In this document: positions 43,001 to 51,173 of the stretch, one piece after another | Layout: each line of letters opens with the position of its first letter | Position numbering within the stretch: the first letter of the stretch is position 1 | Source of the DNA: Massilia niastensis DSM 21313 | GTDB taxonomy: Bacteria > Pseudomonadota > Gammaproteobacteria > Burkholderiales > Burkholderiaceae_D | Length of the DNA: 64,000 nt | Assembly (NCBI RefSeq): GCF_000382345.1 | Contig: NZ_KB908076.1 | Location: 62,001 to 126,000 of the forward strand | Reading direction: 5' to 3' | The notes under the pieces: generated by a model | The model's input: the letters and a program-made list of their open reading frames with translations, nothing else | Told to the model about the DNA's origin: nothing | The model's database searches: none | Made by a program: the position numbers and the translations under genes

Positions 43001-43493
43001 CGACAGCCTGGCCGGCAACGACCTGATGTACATCCCGAGCGCCTTCGGTTCCGGCGAAGTCGTGTTCTACGGCGACACCGCGACCAGCAAGGTGAACGAA
43101 CAGAAGTTCTGGGATATCGTCAATGCCGACGAGCAGCTGAAGGGCGCCGCCGGCGGCGTCGTGAAGCGTAACGGCAGCTTTGCCAAGTGGACCAACAGCT
43201 TCGACCTGCGTATCAGCCAGGAAATCCCGGGCTTCTTCGTCCGCAACAAGGCTGTGTTCTCGCTGGACATCCTGAACTTCGGCAACCTGCTGAACAAGAA
43301 GTGGGGCCGGATCTACGAAGTGCCGTTCCAGTCGGCCGGTGGCCAGGCGCGCAGCTTCGTGGACTACGCCGGCATGGATGCCCAGGGCCGCTATGTGTAC
43401 GCAGTGCGTCCGCAAGTGGAGAGCCTGGACGTCCGCCAGGCCAAGGGCGAGTCGCAGTGGGCAATCCAGGCAACCGTCAAGTACGAGTTCTGA
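40071..43493 (+). CDS. Oar-like TonB-dependent receptor with carboxypeptidase-regulatory-like domain
   Basis: A 1140-residue outer-membrane protein: signal peptide to about residue 27 (SFA), a carboxypeptidase-regulatory-like beta sandwich (about 30-115, GGRIASADGKPAAGAQV), a plug domain (about 120-260) with YNSLTIDGVAINDTF and GGNINAVTKSG, and a large barrel ending in TVKYEF. Oar-type receptors import bulky substrates (peptides, oligosaccharides or unknown) and are typical of complex-polymer degraders. Codon use is strongly biased toward optimal codons and the gene has a strong terminator, so it is probably highly expressed. Neighbouring nucleases make oligonucleotides or their products a testable substrate. 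Confidence 0.9.
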   Translation: MITQQQIRLTKLALALSVALAASPSFAQNTTSAIGGRIASADGKPAAGAQVQIVHAESGSVSNVTTDTEGRYVARGLRVGGPYTIIITKDGVTERRENVYVELAQTAAVDATLGSSMQTVTVTGAAVRSELFTRNNMGAGTAISNTELQTQASINRNLQDYARADPRVSQTDKERGELSVAGQNSRYNSLTIDGVAINDTFGLEANGSPTARQPISIEAIQSVQVNVANYDVTQKGYTGGNINAVTKSGTNSYKGGAYYVFRNDTMSGDRYNPTNDTYSEPPKSKETTKGLWASGPLVKDKLFIFALAENFESSRSRPAFGPIGSDAGTTVGITQSSIAAAQNIAQSVYGADIGGPTVADGSSMTSKERMVKFDWNINDDHRANLRYAKTDQSEPFFPSFSATGIGFSSSFYRQEKSIETVVAQLFSDWTPTFSTELKFSTRSYDSVPQNATAMPAVSLQFSGPLPAGAPAGTPTGNRFINFGTEYSRHNNVLGTDTKDIYAGANWIVGDHEIKFGTDHTKNKVYNAFLQGVYGQYTFGCIASTDANFYSFGALADCGRASTAQIEASVLENFRRGRPTFYNVQVPAAGTSLSQAAAQFEVKNTGLFLQDTWTVNDQLTLTYGVRYDRNDVGGRPLANAAVAQPVVAGNPATGARQTGGFGFDNTRTIDGQDLVQPRFGFNYRFDKQPRPTQLRGGVGLFQGAAATVWMSNPFSNPGVATRFVSCSTTGAVKCPTGDGLFSINPATQPNVPGVTPAANVDILDPSFKQPSIWKANLAFETELPWYGIVFGAEYLYTKNKDSIYYENLNLGAATATGSDGRQLFWNAGGRDASCFSVANGTVNLRSGCVTSKALSNLSYGNVLLAKGTDEGRAKITTVSLSRPLTKGFGWSLAFSHTDATEVSPLTSSTSNSNFTGRSVFNPNEEVAATSSYVVKNRVNALLNFQQKFFGSYNTRLGIFYEGRSGKPFSWTFNNDMNGDSLAGNDLMYIPSAFGSGEVVFYGDTATSKVNEQKFWDIVNADEQLKGAAGGVVKRNGSFAKWTNSFDLRISQEIPGFFVRNKAVFSLDILNFGNLLNKKWGRIYEVPFQSAGGQARSFVDYAGMDAQGRYVYAVRPQVESLDVRQAKGESQWAIQATVKYEF

Positions 43494-43524
43494 TCGTCTG
43501 ATCCCGTCATGACGCAAGCCAGAG

Positions 43525-43552
43525 CGGCCGGTGGAAACACCGGCCGTTTTTT
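43525..43552 (+). terminator. strong intrinsic terminator after the Oar-like receptor
   Basis: CGGCCGGTG (43525-43533), loop GAAA, CACCGGCCG (43538-43546) and TTTTTT (43547-43552) form a textbook rho-independent terminator. Confidence 0.92.
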
Positions 43553-43695
43553 CTTCTAAGGGTGAGGGGGCATGCGGCGCCAGGCCAGCCATGGTCAGGA
43601 TGTGCGCGACAAAAACCGCGTGCAATAATGCGCGTCGCTCCGGGACTATCCCTCCCGGCAGGCCCCCTCCCGGTATGCACTCACAAAGGACCATC

Positions 43696-45387
43696 ATGAC
43701 CGACCCGCGCCGCGTCCGCGCAAGCCTTTCGACCCTCACGCTGGCGCTGCTGCTGGCCGGCTGCGCCACCACCGCCAGCCGCGAACCGGTGACCATCAAC
43801 CTGGTCGCCATGAACGATTTCCACGGCAACCTCGAGCCGAGCCGCTACACGCTGCAGGGCAAGGACGGCGCCGCGCCCCAGTCCATCCGCGCCGGCGGCG
43901 CCGAAGCCGTGGCGGCTGCGCTGCAGGCCTGGCGCAAGGAAGACAAGGACCTGCTGTTCGTCTCGGCCGGCGACCTGGTGGGCGCCAGCCCGGCCATGTC
44001 ATCGCTGTGGGCGGACGAGCCGACCATCGAGGCGATGAACCTGCTGGACCTGCGCGCGAGCGCGGTCGGCAACCATGAATTCGACGCCGGCCGCAAGGAA
44101 CTGCTGCGCCAGCAGCACGGCGGCTGCGATTCGCCGCGTCCGGCCAAGGCTTGCCAGATGGGGCCGAGCTTCGGCGGCGCCAGATTCACCTACCTGGCCG
44201 CCAACGTGGTCGACAGCGCCACCGGCCAGCCCTTCATCCCGGGCTTCAGGATCGAGACGGTGAAGGGGATCAAGGTCGGCCTGGTCGGCGTCGTGCTGCA
44301 GGCGACGGACACGGTGGTGATGGCCTCCGGCATCGCCGGCCTGGCGTTCGGCGACGAGGCCGAAGCGATCAACCGCGCGATTCCCGCCATGCGCGCGCAA
44401 GGCGCCGACGTCATCGTCGCTCTGGTGCACGAAGGCGGCACCACCAGGGACAATCCGATGCAAGCCGGCTGCGCCAACCTGCAGGGACCGGTGGTCGGCA
44501 TCGTGAAGAAGCTCGACCCGGCGATCAGGCTGGTGATCTCGGGCCACTCGCACCAGAGCTACCTGTGCAATGTGGAGGGCCGCATCGTGACCCAGGCGGC
44601 CTCGTACGGGCACCTGCTGACGCGCATCGCCATGAAGGTGGAGAAGGGCGCCGGCGTGCCCAGCGACATCCAGGTCGCCAACGTCGTGATGAAGCCGGGC
44701 GATTATCCGGCCGATCCGACGATGAGCGCCTTCATCGCCTCGGTCAAGGAACGCAGCCGCGCCGCGCTGAGCCGCCCGGTGGCGCGCCTGGCGCAGGCGC
44801 CGGTGCTGCGCAAGCAGAACGCGGCGGGCGAATCGGTGCTGGGCGGCCTGATCGCCGACGCGGTCCTGGACGCCACGCGCAATGTCGGCGCCCGGATCGG
44901 CTTCATGAACGAAGGCGGCATCCGCAAGGACCTGGAAGCGGGCGAGGACAAGGTCGCCGCCTTCGGCCAGACCCAGGCCGTGCTCCCCTTCGGCAATACC
45001 CTGGTCGTGATGGACCTGACCGGCGCCCAGATCCGCACCCTGCTCGAGCAGCAATGGGCGCGTCCGGCGGCGGCCCCCGTCTCGATGCTGCAGGTGTCGC
45101 GGGGCTTCAGCTACCAGTGGGACGAGAAGCGTCCGGTCGGCCAGCGCGTGGTGCCGGGCAGCGTGAAGCTGGACGGCGCGCCGCTCCAGGATGGCGCCAC
45201 CTACCGCGTGGTCGCGAATAACTTCCTCGCCGAAGGCGGCGACCTGTTCCCCGAATTCGCCAAGGGCACGCAGCGCCTCGAAACCGGCCTGCTCGACCTC
45301 GACGCCTTCACCGACTACCTGAAGAAGAACGAAGGGCAGGGCGTCGCGCAGGCGGCAGCGGCCCCGCGCATCCTCAAGGCCCAATGA
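43696..45387 (+). CDS. lipoprotein 5'-nucleotidase / metallophosphatase
   Basis: A 563-residue UshA-like enzyme anchored by a lipobox (LLLAGC, Cys about residue 24). The N-terminal metallophosphatase has MNDFHGNLEP, SAGDLVGASP, VGNHEFDAG and ISGHSHQSY; the C-terminal 5_nucleotid_C domain has MNEGGIRKDL, LPFGNTLVVMDL and NNFLAEGGDLF. It would remove phosphate from nucleotides outside the cytoplasm to give nucleosides. I use ATG 43696 after AAAGGACCATC; an in-frame ATG at 43675 is also possible. It precedes the nuclease gene by 32 bases. Confidence 0.9.
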   Translation: MTDPRRVRASLSTLTLALLLAGCATTASREPVTINLVAMNDFHGNLEPSRYTLQGKDGAAPQSIRAGGAEAVAAALQAWRKEDKDLLFVSAGDLVGASPAMSSLWADEPTIEAMNLLDLRASAVGNHEFDAGRKELLRQQHGGCDSPRPAKACQMGPSFGGARFTYLAANVVDSATGQPFIPGFRIETVKGIKVGLVGVVLQATDTVVMASGIAGLAFGDEAEAINRAIPAMRAQGADVIVALVHEGGTTRDNPMQAGCANLQGPVVGIVKKLDPAIRLVISGHSHQSYLCNVEGRIVTQAASYGHLLTRIAMKVEKGAGVPSDIQVANVVMKPGDYPADPTMSAFIASVKERSRAALSRPVARLAQAPVLRKQNAAGESVLGGLIADAVLDATRNVGARIGFMNEGGIRKDLEAGEDKVAAFGQTQAVLPFGNTLVVMDLTGAQIRTLLEQQWARPAAAPVSMLQVSRGFSYQWDEKRPVGQRVVPGSVKLDGAPLQDGATYRVVANNFLAEGGDLFPEFAKGTQRLETGLLDLDAFTDYLKKNEGQGVAQAAAAPRILKAQ

Positions 45388-45419
45388 CAATCGCAGCACC
45401 GACCCATCAAGGAAGATTC

Positions 45420-46472
45420 ATGAAAAAACTAGCCTGTGTACTCGCGCTGGCGGGCGCGTTCGCCTCCTTCGACGCGATGGCCTGGGGCCGCGACGGCCAC
45501 CGCGCCGTGGGCGCGATCGCCGACAAGCTGCTCAAGGGCAGCAACGCGCAGAAGCAGATCGCGGCCTTGCTGCAGCCGGGCGAAACGCTGGCGTCGATCG
45601 CCAACTGGGCCGACTGCGTGAAGGGCACCTATTGCGGCCCGCAGACCCAGGAAATGATCGACTACGTGGCCGGCAATCCGCGCCACGGCGAGTACCACTA
45701 CACCGACGTGCCGTTCCAGCTCGACCGCTACCACGACCACGGCGTGGGTACGTTTGATGTCGACATCGTGCAGACCCTGAAGCAGTGCATCGCCGTCCTG
45801 CAGGGCAAGACCGATCCGGCGCTGAACCCGCACAAGTTCACCAAGCGCCAGGCGCTGATCCTGCTGACCCACTTCGCCGGCGACATCCACCAGCCGCTGC
45901 ACGTGGGCGCGGCCTTCGTGAGCAAGGACGGCAAGTTCGTGGTGCCGAAGACGCATGCGGAAGTCGACGAGGCCACCATCTTCGATTCGCGCGGCGGCAA
46001 CAACCTGCTGCTGGACGACCAGAAGCTCCTCGAGCTGGCGGCCGGCCTGATCCCGCCGGGCGATCCGGTACCGGTGAAGGAAGGCGTGCCGAAGTCGCTG
46101 ACCAAGCCCTTCCACTCGTACTGGGACAGCACCACGGTCGACTACGCGTTCCGCCGCATCCAGGCCAGGACCCCGGAACAGTTCGCGCAGGCCGCGCTCG
46201 ACAGCAAGCCGCACGTGGCAAGGGCCCAGGGCGACGTGATGACCTGGCCCTACCAGTGGGCGGATGACGCGCTGGTGGTGTCCAAGCTGGCGTATGCCGA
46301 CGTGGTGCCGGGCAAGCTGACGCCGCAGGTGAGCAAGAAGGGCGAGACCTATTACACCTTCGCGCTGGAAGTGCCGGCCAATTATCCGGTGCCGAGCTCG
46401 GCAATTGCGAAGACGCAGCTGATCAAGGGCGGGTATAACCTGGCGGCGATGCTGGCGGCGATCTGGCCGTAA
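45420..46472 (+). CDS. secreted S1/P1 nuclease
   Basis: A 350-residue exported zinc nuclease. The signal peptide ends AMA, leaving an N-terminal tryptophan (WGRDGHRAVG), the essential first zinc ligand of S1/P1 enzymes. Further ligands lie in IANWADC, HYTDVPF, HFAGDIHQPLHVG and GGNN. It degrades single-stranded DNA and RNA and 3'-phosphorylated ends to 5'-nucleotides, the substrate of the upstream 5'-nucleotidase. I use ATG 45420, preceded by AAGGAAGATTC. The two genes form a nuclease-nucleotidase pair. Confidence 0.92.
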   Translation: MKKLACVLALAGAFASFDAMAWGRDGHRAVGAIADKLLKGSNAQKQIAALLQPGETLASIANWADCVKGTYCGPQTQEMIDYVAGNPRHGEYHYTDVPFQLDRYHDHGVGTFDVDIVQTLKQCIAVLQGKTDPALNPHKFTKRQALILLTHFAGDIHQPLHVGAAFVSKDGKFVVPKTHAEVDEATIFDSRGGNNLLLDDQKLLELAAGLIPPGDPVPVKEGVPKSLTKPFHSYWDSTTVDYAFRRIQARTPEQFAQAALDSKPHVARAQGDVMTWPYQWADDALVVSKLAYADVVPGKLTPQVSKKGETYYTFALEVPANYPVPSSAIAKTQLIKGGYNLAAMLAAIWP

Positions 46473-46483
46473 TGAAAGAAAAC

Positions 46484-46508
46484 AGGTGGGCGGCTTCGCC
46501 GTCCGCCT
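46484..46508 (+). terminator. GC-rich hairpin after the nuclease gene
   Basis: AGGTGGGCGGC (46484-46494) and GCCGTCCGCCT (46498-46508) pair across a three-base loop, with two G-T-type mismatches. A T-run is absent. Confidence 0.5.
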
Positions 46509-46576
46509 GCCCGGCGCTCCCGCCACACCGTCTTGGATAGAATCCGGTTCATTCCCATGAACCAGTCCGAGGCACC

Positions 46577-47437
46577 ATGAACACCTTGCTCAAGGCCACC
46601 CTGGCCGCCTCCCTGAGCCTGCCCCTGGTCGCCGGCGCCCAATCCGGCGACGAACGCAGTCTTCCCCTGTGGGAAATCGGCATCGGCGCCGCGGGCATTT
46701 CCACCCCTGCCTACCCCGGCGCCGACGACCATTCCTCGCGCGGCCTGGTCCTGCCGTTCATTCTCTACCGCGGTGAAATCCTGCGTGCCGACCAGGGCGG
46801 CATCGGCGCGCGCCTGTTGCGCACCGAACGGGTCGAATTCGACGTCGGCCTGGCCGGTTCGCTGCCTTCCGACTCGGACGACGTCGATGCCCGCGCCGGC
46901 ATGCCCGATCTCGGCACCCTGTTCGAATTCGGCCCACGCCTGAAGGTCAAGCTCGCCGACCTCGACCGCAGCAGCCGCCTGCGCGCGGAATTGCCGCTGC
47001 GCGCGGTGATCGAGGCCCGGGGAGGGCTGCGGCGCCAGGGTTGGACCTTCGAGCCGCGCCTGGTCTACGAACGCGCGGGCGAGGGCGGCGCCTGGACCTT
47101 CCAGGGCCAGCTCAGCGCGGTGGTGGGGGACCGGAAGATCCACCGCTATTTCTATGACGTGGCGCCGCAGTTCGCGACCGCCGCGCGGCCGGCCTTCAGT
47201 GCGGATTCGGGGCTGATGCTGGTGCGGCTCGGGGTGTTCGGGACGCGCAGGATCAACCCGGATTTGCGGGTGTTCGGGTTCCTGCGCTTCGAGAGCTACA
47301 AGGGCGCGGCGAACCGGGATAGTCCGCTGCACTTGAAGGACACGGGCGTGTCGGGAGGAGTCGGGCTGGCGTGGACCTGGAAGCGCTCGAGCCGCAGGGC
47401 CGCCGGCGGGGAAACGGTCGATCCGACTACCTTCTGA
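46577..47437 (+). CDS. MipA/OmpV family outer-membrane protein
   Basis: A 286-residue beta-barrel protein with a 21-residue signal peptide (ending AGA) and the family opening WEIGIGAAGISTPAYPGADD, GLVLPFILYRGE. MipA/OmpV proteins are outer-membrane scaffold or porin-like barrels. The C-terminus lacks a terminal aromatic (ends VDPTTF, so Phe is in fact last). Placed after the nuclease and before the nucleoside transporter, it might serve as a passage for nucleosides, but this is only positional inference. Confidence 0.8.
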   Translation: MNTLLKATLAASLSLPLVAGAQSGDERSLPLWEIGIGAAGISTPAYPGADDHSSRGLVLPFILYRGEILRADQGGIGARLLRTERVEFDVGLAGSLPSDSDDVDARAGMPDLGTLFEFGPRLKVKLADLDRSSRLRAELPLRAVIEARGGLRRQGWTFEPRLVYERAGEGGAWTFQGQLSAVVGDRKIHRYFYDVAPQFATAARPAFSADSGLMLVRLGVFGTRRINPDLRVFGFLRFESYKGAANRDSPLHLKDTGVSGGVGLAWTWKRSSRRAAGGETVDPTTF

Positions 47438-47447
47438 GGACGGAGGA

Positions 47448-47485
47448 AAAAAAACCGGGTCCCGCCGTGGCGAGAACCCGGGTTT
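47448..47485. terminator. bidirectional terminator between mipA-like and nucleoside permease genes
   Basis: AAAACCGGGT (47451-47460) pairs with AACCCGGGTTT (47475-47485) with one bulged base, flanked by an A-run on the left and TTT on the right. It separates convergent genes ending at 47437 and 47498. Confidence 0.7.
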
Positions 47486-47497
47486 GCACGGCCGGTA

Positions 47498-48463
47498 TCA
47501 GCGCGACTTGACGAACGGCCGTCCCAGCGCCTTCGGCGCCACCGACTTGGCCATCAGGCCCGCCAGCACGATCACGGTCACGACATACGGGATCATCTGG
47601 ATCAGCGAGCCCGGAATCCGTCCCACCACCGGCAGGTCGACGCCTTCGATCTGGATCTGCAGCGCACCGAAGAAGCCGAACATCAGGCAGCCGAGCACCG
47701 TGTGCAGCGGACGCCAGTTACCGAACACCAGCGCCGTCAGCGCCAGGTAGCCGGCGCCGGCAGACATGTCGCGCAGGAAGAAGCCGCTCTGGACGATCGC
47801 CAGGTAGGCCCCCGAGAACGAGCACAGCACGCCGGCGATCAGCATCGCGGTGTAGCGGGTGCGTTCCACCGACACGCCGGCCGCATCGGCCGCGTGCGGG
47901 TTTTCCCCGCAGGCGCGCAGGCGCAGGCCGAAGCGGCTGTGGTAGAGCACCCAGTGCACCACCGGCAGCAGCAGGAAGGCGAGGTAGACCAGCACCGAAT
48001 GGCCGCCGATCACGTGGCCATACAGCCAGCCGAGCACCGGAATGTCGGCCAGCGCGGCAGTCCCCGGCAGCACGATGTCGGTCAGGCGCGCTTCGCCCAG
48101 GTCCGGCGTGCGGCCGCCCTGCTGGAAGAAGTACTGGGCCACCACGAAGGTCAGGCCGCTCATCGCGATGTTGATCGCGATGCCCGCCACCAGCTGGTTG
48201 CCCTTCTGGGTGATCGAGACGACGGCCTGCACCATCGCGAGCGCGACCGAGGCGAGGATGCCGGCGCCCACGCCCAGCCACGGGTCCTGGTAGGCGTAGG
48301 CGACGGCGGCCGAGACGAAGGCCGAGGCCAGGATCTTGCCCTCGAGGCCGAGGTCGACCACGCCGCTGCGTTCGGCGAACAGGCCGGCCAGCGCCGCGAA
48401 AATCAGGACTGGCGCATTGCGGATCGTCGAGACGACGATACTGGCGAACTGGAAGTCTTCCAT
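47498..48463 (-). CDS. BMP-type nucleoside ABC transporter permease (second)
   Basis: A 321-residue permease of the branched-chain/simple-sugar superfamily (BPD_transp_2), resembling NupQ of nucleoside importers. It has some nine hydrophobic segments and the N-terminal FAALAGLFAERSGVVDLGLEGK, a signature of BMP-family permeases. It is the last gene of the leftward transporter operon (binding protein, ATPase, two permeases), three bases after the preceding permease. Confidence 0.88.
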   Translation of the reverse strand: MEDFQFASIVVSTIRNAPVLIFAALAGLFAERSGVVDLGLEGKILASAFVSAAVAYAYQDPWLGVGAGILASVALAMVQAVVSITQKGNQLVAGIAINIAMSGLTFVVAQYFFQQGGRTPDLGEARLTDIVLPGTAALADIPVLGWLYGHVIGGHSVLVYLAFLLLPVVHWVLYHSRFGLRLRACGENPHAADAAGVSVERTRYTAMLIAGVLCSFSGAYLAIVQSGFFLRDMSAGAGYLALTALVFGNWRPLHTVLGCLMFGFFGALQIQIEGVDLPVVGRIPGSLIQMIPYVVTVIVLAGLMAKSVAPKALGRPFVKSR

Positions 48464-48466
48464 GGC

Positions 48467-49549
48467 TTATCCCTTGCGTGCGTTGATCAGTTTCAGGACC
48501 GCCGGCGCGTACAGGTGCTCCATCGCGCCGCAGAACAGGATGATCAGACCCTGGATGAAAATGAAGGTTTCTTGCGGAATGTTCGGCTTTTCCAGCGACA
48601 GGTCGAAGCCGCCCTGGATCAGCGCGCCGAACAGCACCGCCGACAGGAAGATCCCGACCGGATGCTGGCGGCCCATCAGCGCGATCGCGATGCCGATGAA
48701 GCCGGCGCCGGCCGGGAAGTTCAGGCTCAGGTAATGGGTCGAGCCCATGATCGAGTTGACCGCGGCCAGGCCGGCCAGGGCGCCCGAGATCAGCATCGTG
48801 ACGATGATGGTGCGGCTGATGCGCACGCCGGCATAGTGGGCCGCGTGCGCGTTCAGGCCGGTCGCCTGCAGCTGGTAGCCCCACGACGAGCGCGAGATCA
48901 TCACGCCGTAGATCGCCAGCGCCACGATCGCCAGCAGGAAGGAGATGTTCAGCGGGGTGTCGCCCAGGGCCGGCAGCCATTCGGCCAGGCGCGGCATCTC
49001 GGCCGCGGACGAGAACACGCGGCTGGCCGGGTTCTGGTCGCCTTCCGGGATCATGTAGCGCACGATGATGAAGTTCATCAGGTTGGCGGCGATGAAGTTG
49101 AACATGATGGTCGTGACCACCACGTGGCTGCCGCGCTTGGCCTGCAGGAAGCCGGGCAGGAAGGCCCAGCCGGCGCCGAACAGCGCGCTGAAGATCATGC
49201 CGAGCGGGATCAGCAGCCAGGGCGACAGGGTGGCGTCGCACGCCAGCATGGCCAGGGTCAGGCCCAGGCCGCCCAGGTACATCTGGCCTTCGGCGCCGAT
49301 GTTGAACAGGCCGGCCTTCATCGCCACCGAGACCGCCAGGCCGGTGAACACGAAGGTGGAGGCGTAGAACAGGGTGTAGCTCAGGCCTTCCGGATTGATG
49401 ACGGCGCTGTTGACCAGGATCTGCAGCGACTCGACCGGGCTCTCGCCCAGCAGGTGGATCACCAGTGCCGCCACCAGCAGGGCGGACACGAGGTTCAGGA
49501 CCGGCAGGACGAAGCCCGAGGCCCAGCGTGGGAGTTCAGTGGTTTTCAT
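48467..49549 (-). CDS. BMP-type nucleoside ABC transporter permease (first)
   Basis: A 360-residue permease resembling NupP. Family motifs include FVFTGLAVSVAMKAGLFNIG (48th percentile region of the protein) and NAHAAHYAGVRISRTI in the cytoplasmic loop. It pairs with the downstream permease to form the channel. The gene starts four bases after the ATPase stop. Confidence 0.88.
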   Translation of the reverse strand: MKTTELPRWASGFVLPVLNLVSALLVAALVIHLLGESPVESLQILVNSAVINPEGLSYTLFYASTFVFTGLAVSVAMKAGLFNIGAEGQMYLGGLGLTLAMLACDATLSPWLLIPLGMIFSALFGAGWAFLPGFLQAKRGSHVVVTTIMFNFIAANLMNFIIVRYMIPEGDQNPASRVFSSAAEMPRLAEWLPALGDTPLNISFLLAIVALAIYGVMISRSSWGYQLQATGLNAHAAHYAGVRISRTIIVTMLISGALAGLAAVNSIMGSTHYLSLNFPAGAGFIGIAIALMGRQHPVGIFLSAVLFGALIQGGFDLSLEKPNIPQETFIFIQGLIILFCGAMEHLYAPAVLKLINARKG

Positions 49550-49553
49550 GTCT

Positions 49554-51083
49554 TCACGACCTATGCATCCCGCCCATCAGGAGGCCGATGCGGGTGGTAT
49601 CGAATTCGTCAATCTTCAGTTCGCCCGTGACGCGGCCGCCGGACATCACCACGATGCGGTCGGCCAGCGCGCGCACTTCCTCGAGTTCCACCGACACCAG
49701 CAGGATCGCCACGCCTTCGTCGCGCAGGCGCAGCAGCTGGGTGTGGATGCTCTCGATGGTGCCGATGTCGACGCCGCGGGTCGGCTGGCCGACCAGCAGC
49801 AGCTTGGGGCTGGCCGACACTTCGCGCGCGATCACGACCTTCTGCTGGTTGCCGCCGGAAAGCAGGCCGATACGCACGTTCGGGTCCTTCGGGCGCACGT
49901 CGAAGGCTTCCAGCAGGTGGGCGCAGCGCTTGGCGATGGCGTCGAAGTCGAACAGGCCCCAGCGGTTCCTGACGCGGTTCTGGTAGCCGAACACGGTGTT
50001 CTGCATGACCGAGAAATCCTTGATCACGCCGTCGCGCAGGCGGTCTTCCGGCACGTGGCCGATGCCGAGGTCGCGGAAGGCGGCCGGCAGGCCGTCGGCG
50101 TTGGCGCGGCGTCCGAAGGGCAGCTCCCTGCCTTCGAGTTCCACCTTGCCGGAAGTCGGCAGGCGCATGCCCGACAGGATTTCCATCAGTTCGCTCTGGC
50201 CGTTGCCCGACACGCCCGCGATGGCGACGATTTCGCCGGCGCGCACGGTGAGGTCGATGTCGGCCAGCAGCTTGACCTTGTTCGCGTCTTCCAGTTGCAG
50301 GTTCGAGACCTGCAGCACCGGCTGGCCCGGGTTGTAGGGCGCGCGCGGCAGGTTGCCCTCGATCGGGCGGCCGACCATCATGTTGGCCAGCTGTTCCTTC
50401 GAGGTCTGCAAGGTGGTCACGGCGCCCGCCACGCGGCCGGCGCGCATCACCGTCACCTGGTCGGTAATGTCCATGATCTCCTGCAGCTTGTGGGTGATCA
50501 GGATGATGGTCTTGCCCTGTTCCTTGAACAGCCGCAGGATCTCGAACAGCGACGCGGTTTCCTGGGCGGTCAGGACGGCGGTCGGCTCGTCCAGGATCAG
50601 GATGTTGGCGCTGCGGTAGATCTGCTTGAGGATCTCGACGCGCTGCTGCGCGCCCACCGACAGGTCGTGGATGGTGGCCAGCGGATCGACGTCGAGGCGG
50701 TACCTGGCGCAGATCTCGCGCAGTGCGGCCTCGGTCTCGGCGCGCCTGGCCGCCAGCTTGAATCCGCCTTCGGCGCCGAGCATGACATTGTCCAGCACCG
50801 TCATGTTCTCGACCAGCATGAAGTGCTGGTGCACCATGCCGATGCCGAGCGCGATCGCTTCGTGGCTGGTGCGGATGTTCTGCTCCACGCCATCGATCAG
50901 GAGCTGGCCGCTGTCGGCATTGTAGTAGCCGTACAGGATGCTCATCAGGGTGGACTTGCCCGCGCCATTCTCGCCGATCACGCCGTGGATCGAGCCCTTG
51001 GCGATCGAGAAGCTGACGTCAGCGTTCGCCTGCACCGGCCCGAAGACCTTGCTTATGTTGCGAAATTCTACGGCTGGCTGCAT
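49554..51083 (-). CDS. BMP-type nucleoside ABC transporter ATPase
   Basis: A 509-residue double ATPase of the RbsA/NupO type. The first domain has Walker A GENGAGKST and signature LSVGAQQRVEI. The second has the usual degenerate Walker A (GVSGNGQSEL), signature LSGGNQQKV and QPTRGVD. It powers purine nucleoside uptake. The start (51083) lies 90 bases downstream of the binding-protein gene, with a transcription-attenuating hairpin in between. Confidence 0.9.
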   Translation of the reverse strand: MQPAVEFRNISKVFGPVQANADVSFSIAKGSIHGVIGENGAGKSTLMSILYGYYNADSGQLLIDGVEQNIRTSHEAIALGIGMVHQHFMLVENMTVLDNVMLGAEGGFKLAARRAETEAALREICARYRLDVDPLATIHDLSVGAQQRVEILKQIYRSANILILDEPTAVLTAQETASLFEILRLFKEQGKTIILITHKLQEIMDITDQVTVMRAGRVAGAVTTLQTSKEQLANMMVGRPIEGNLPRAPYNPGQPVLQVSNLQLEDANKVKLLADIDLTVRAGEIVAIAGVSGNGQSELMEILSGMRLPTSGKVELEGRELPFGRRANADGLPAAFRDLGIGHVPEDRLRDGVIKDFSVMQNTVFGYQNRVRNRWGLFDFDAIAKRCAHLLEAFDVRPKDPNVRIGLLSGGNQQKVVIAREVSASPKLLLVGQPTRGVDIGTIESIHTQLLRLRDEGVAILLVSVELEEVRALADRIVVMSGGRVTGELKIDEFDTTRIGLLMGGMHRS

Positions 51084-51115
51084 TGCGATCAGTTTTAAGT
51101 AGTGTGCATTTATTT

Positions 51116-51152
51116 AAAAACGCGCCGGGCCGGGAGCTCCGGCGCGGCGCGC
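51116..51152 (-). terminator. attenuating terminator between binding protein and ATPase
   Basis: On the minus strand a strong GC-rich hairpin (51121-51152, core CCGGGAGCTCCGG) is followed by a T-run (complement of AAAAA 51116-51120). It sits inside the transporter operon, so it should let the binding protein be made in excess over the membrane parts. Confidence 0.75.
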
Positions 51153-51173
51153 TTTTGAATGGGGAATGGAAAA

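Noticed and set aside
40137-43829. 1230-residue minus-strand frame opposite the Oar-like receptor
   Set aside because: Antisense shadow of a strongly codon-biased gene; no recognisable domain or start.
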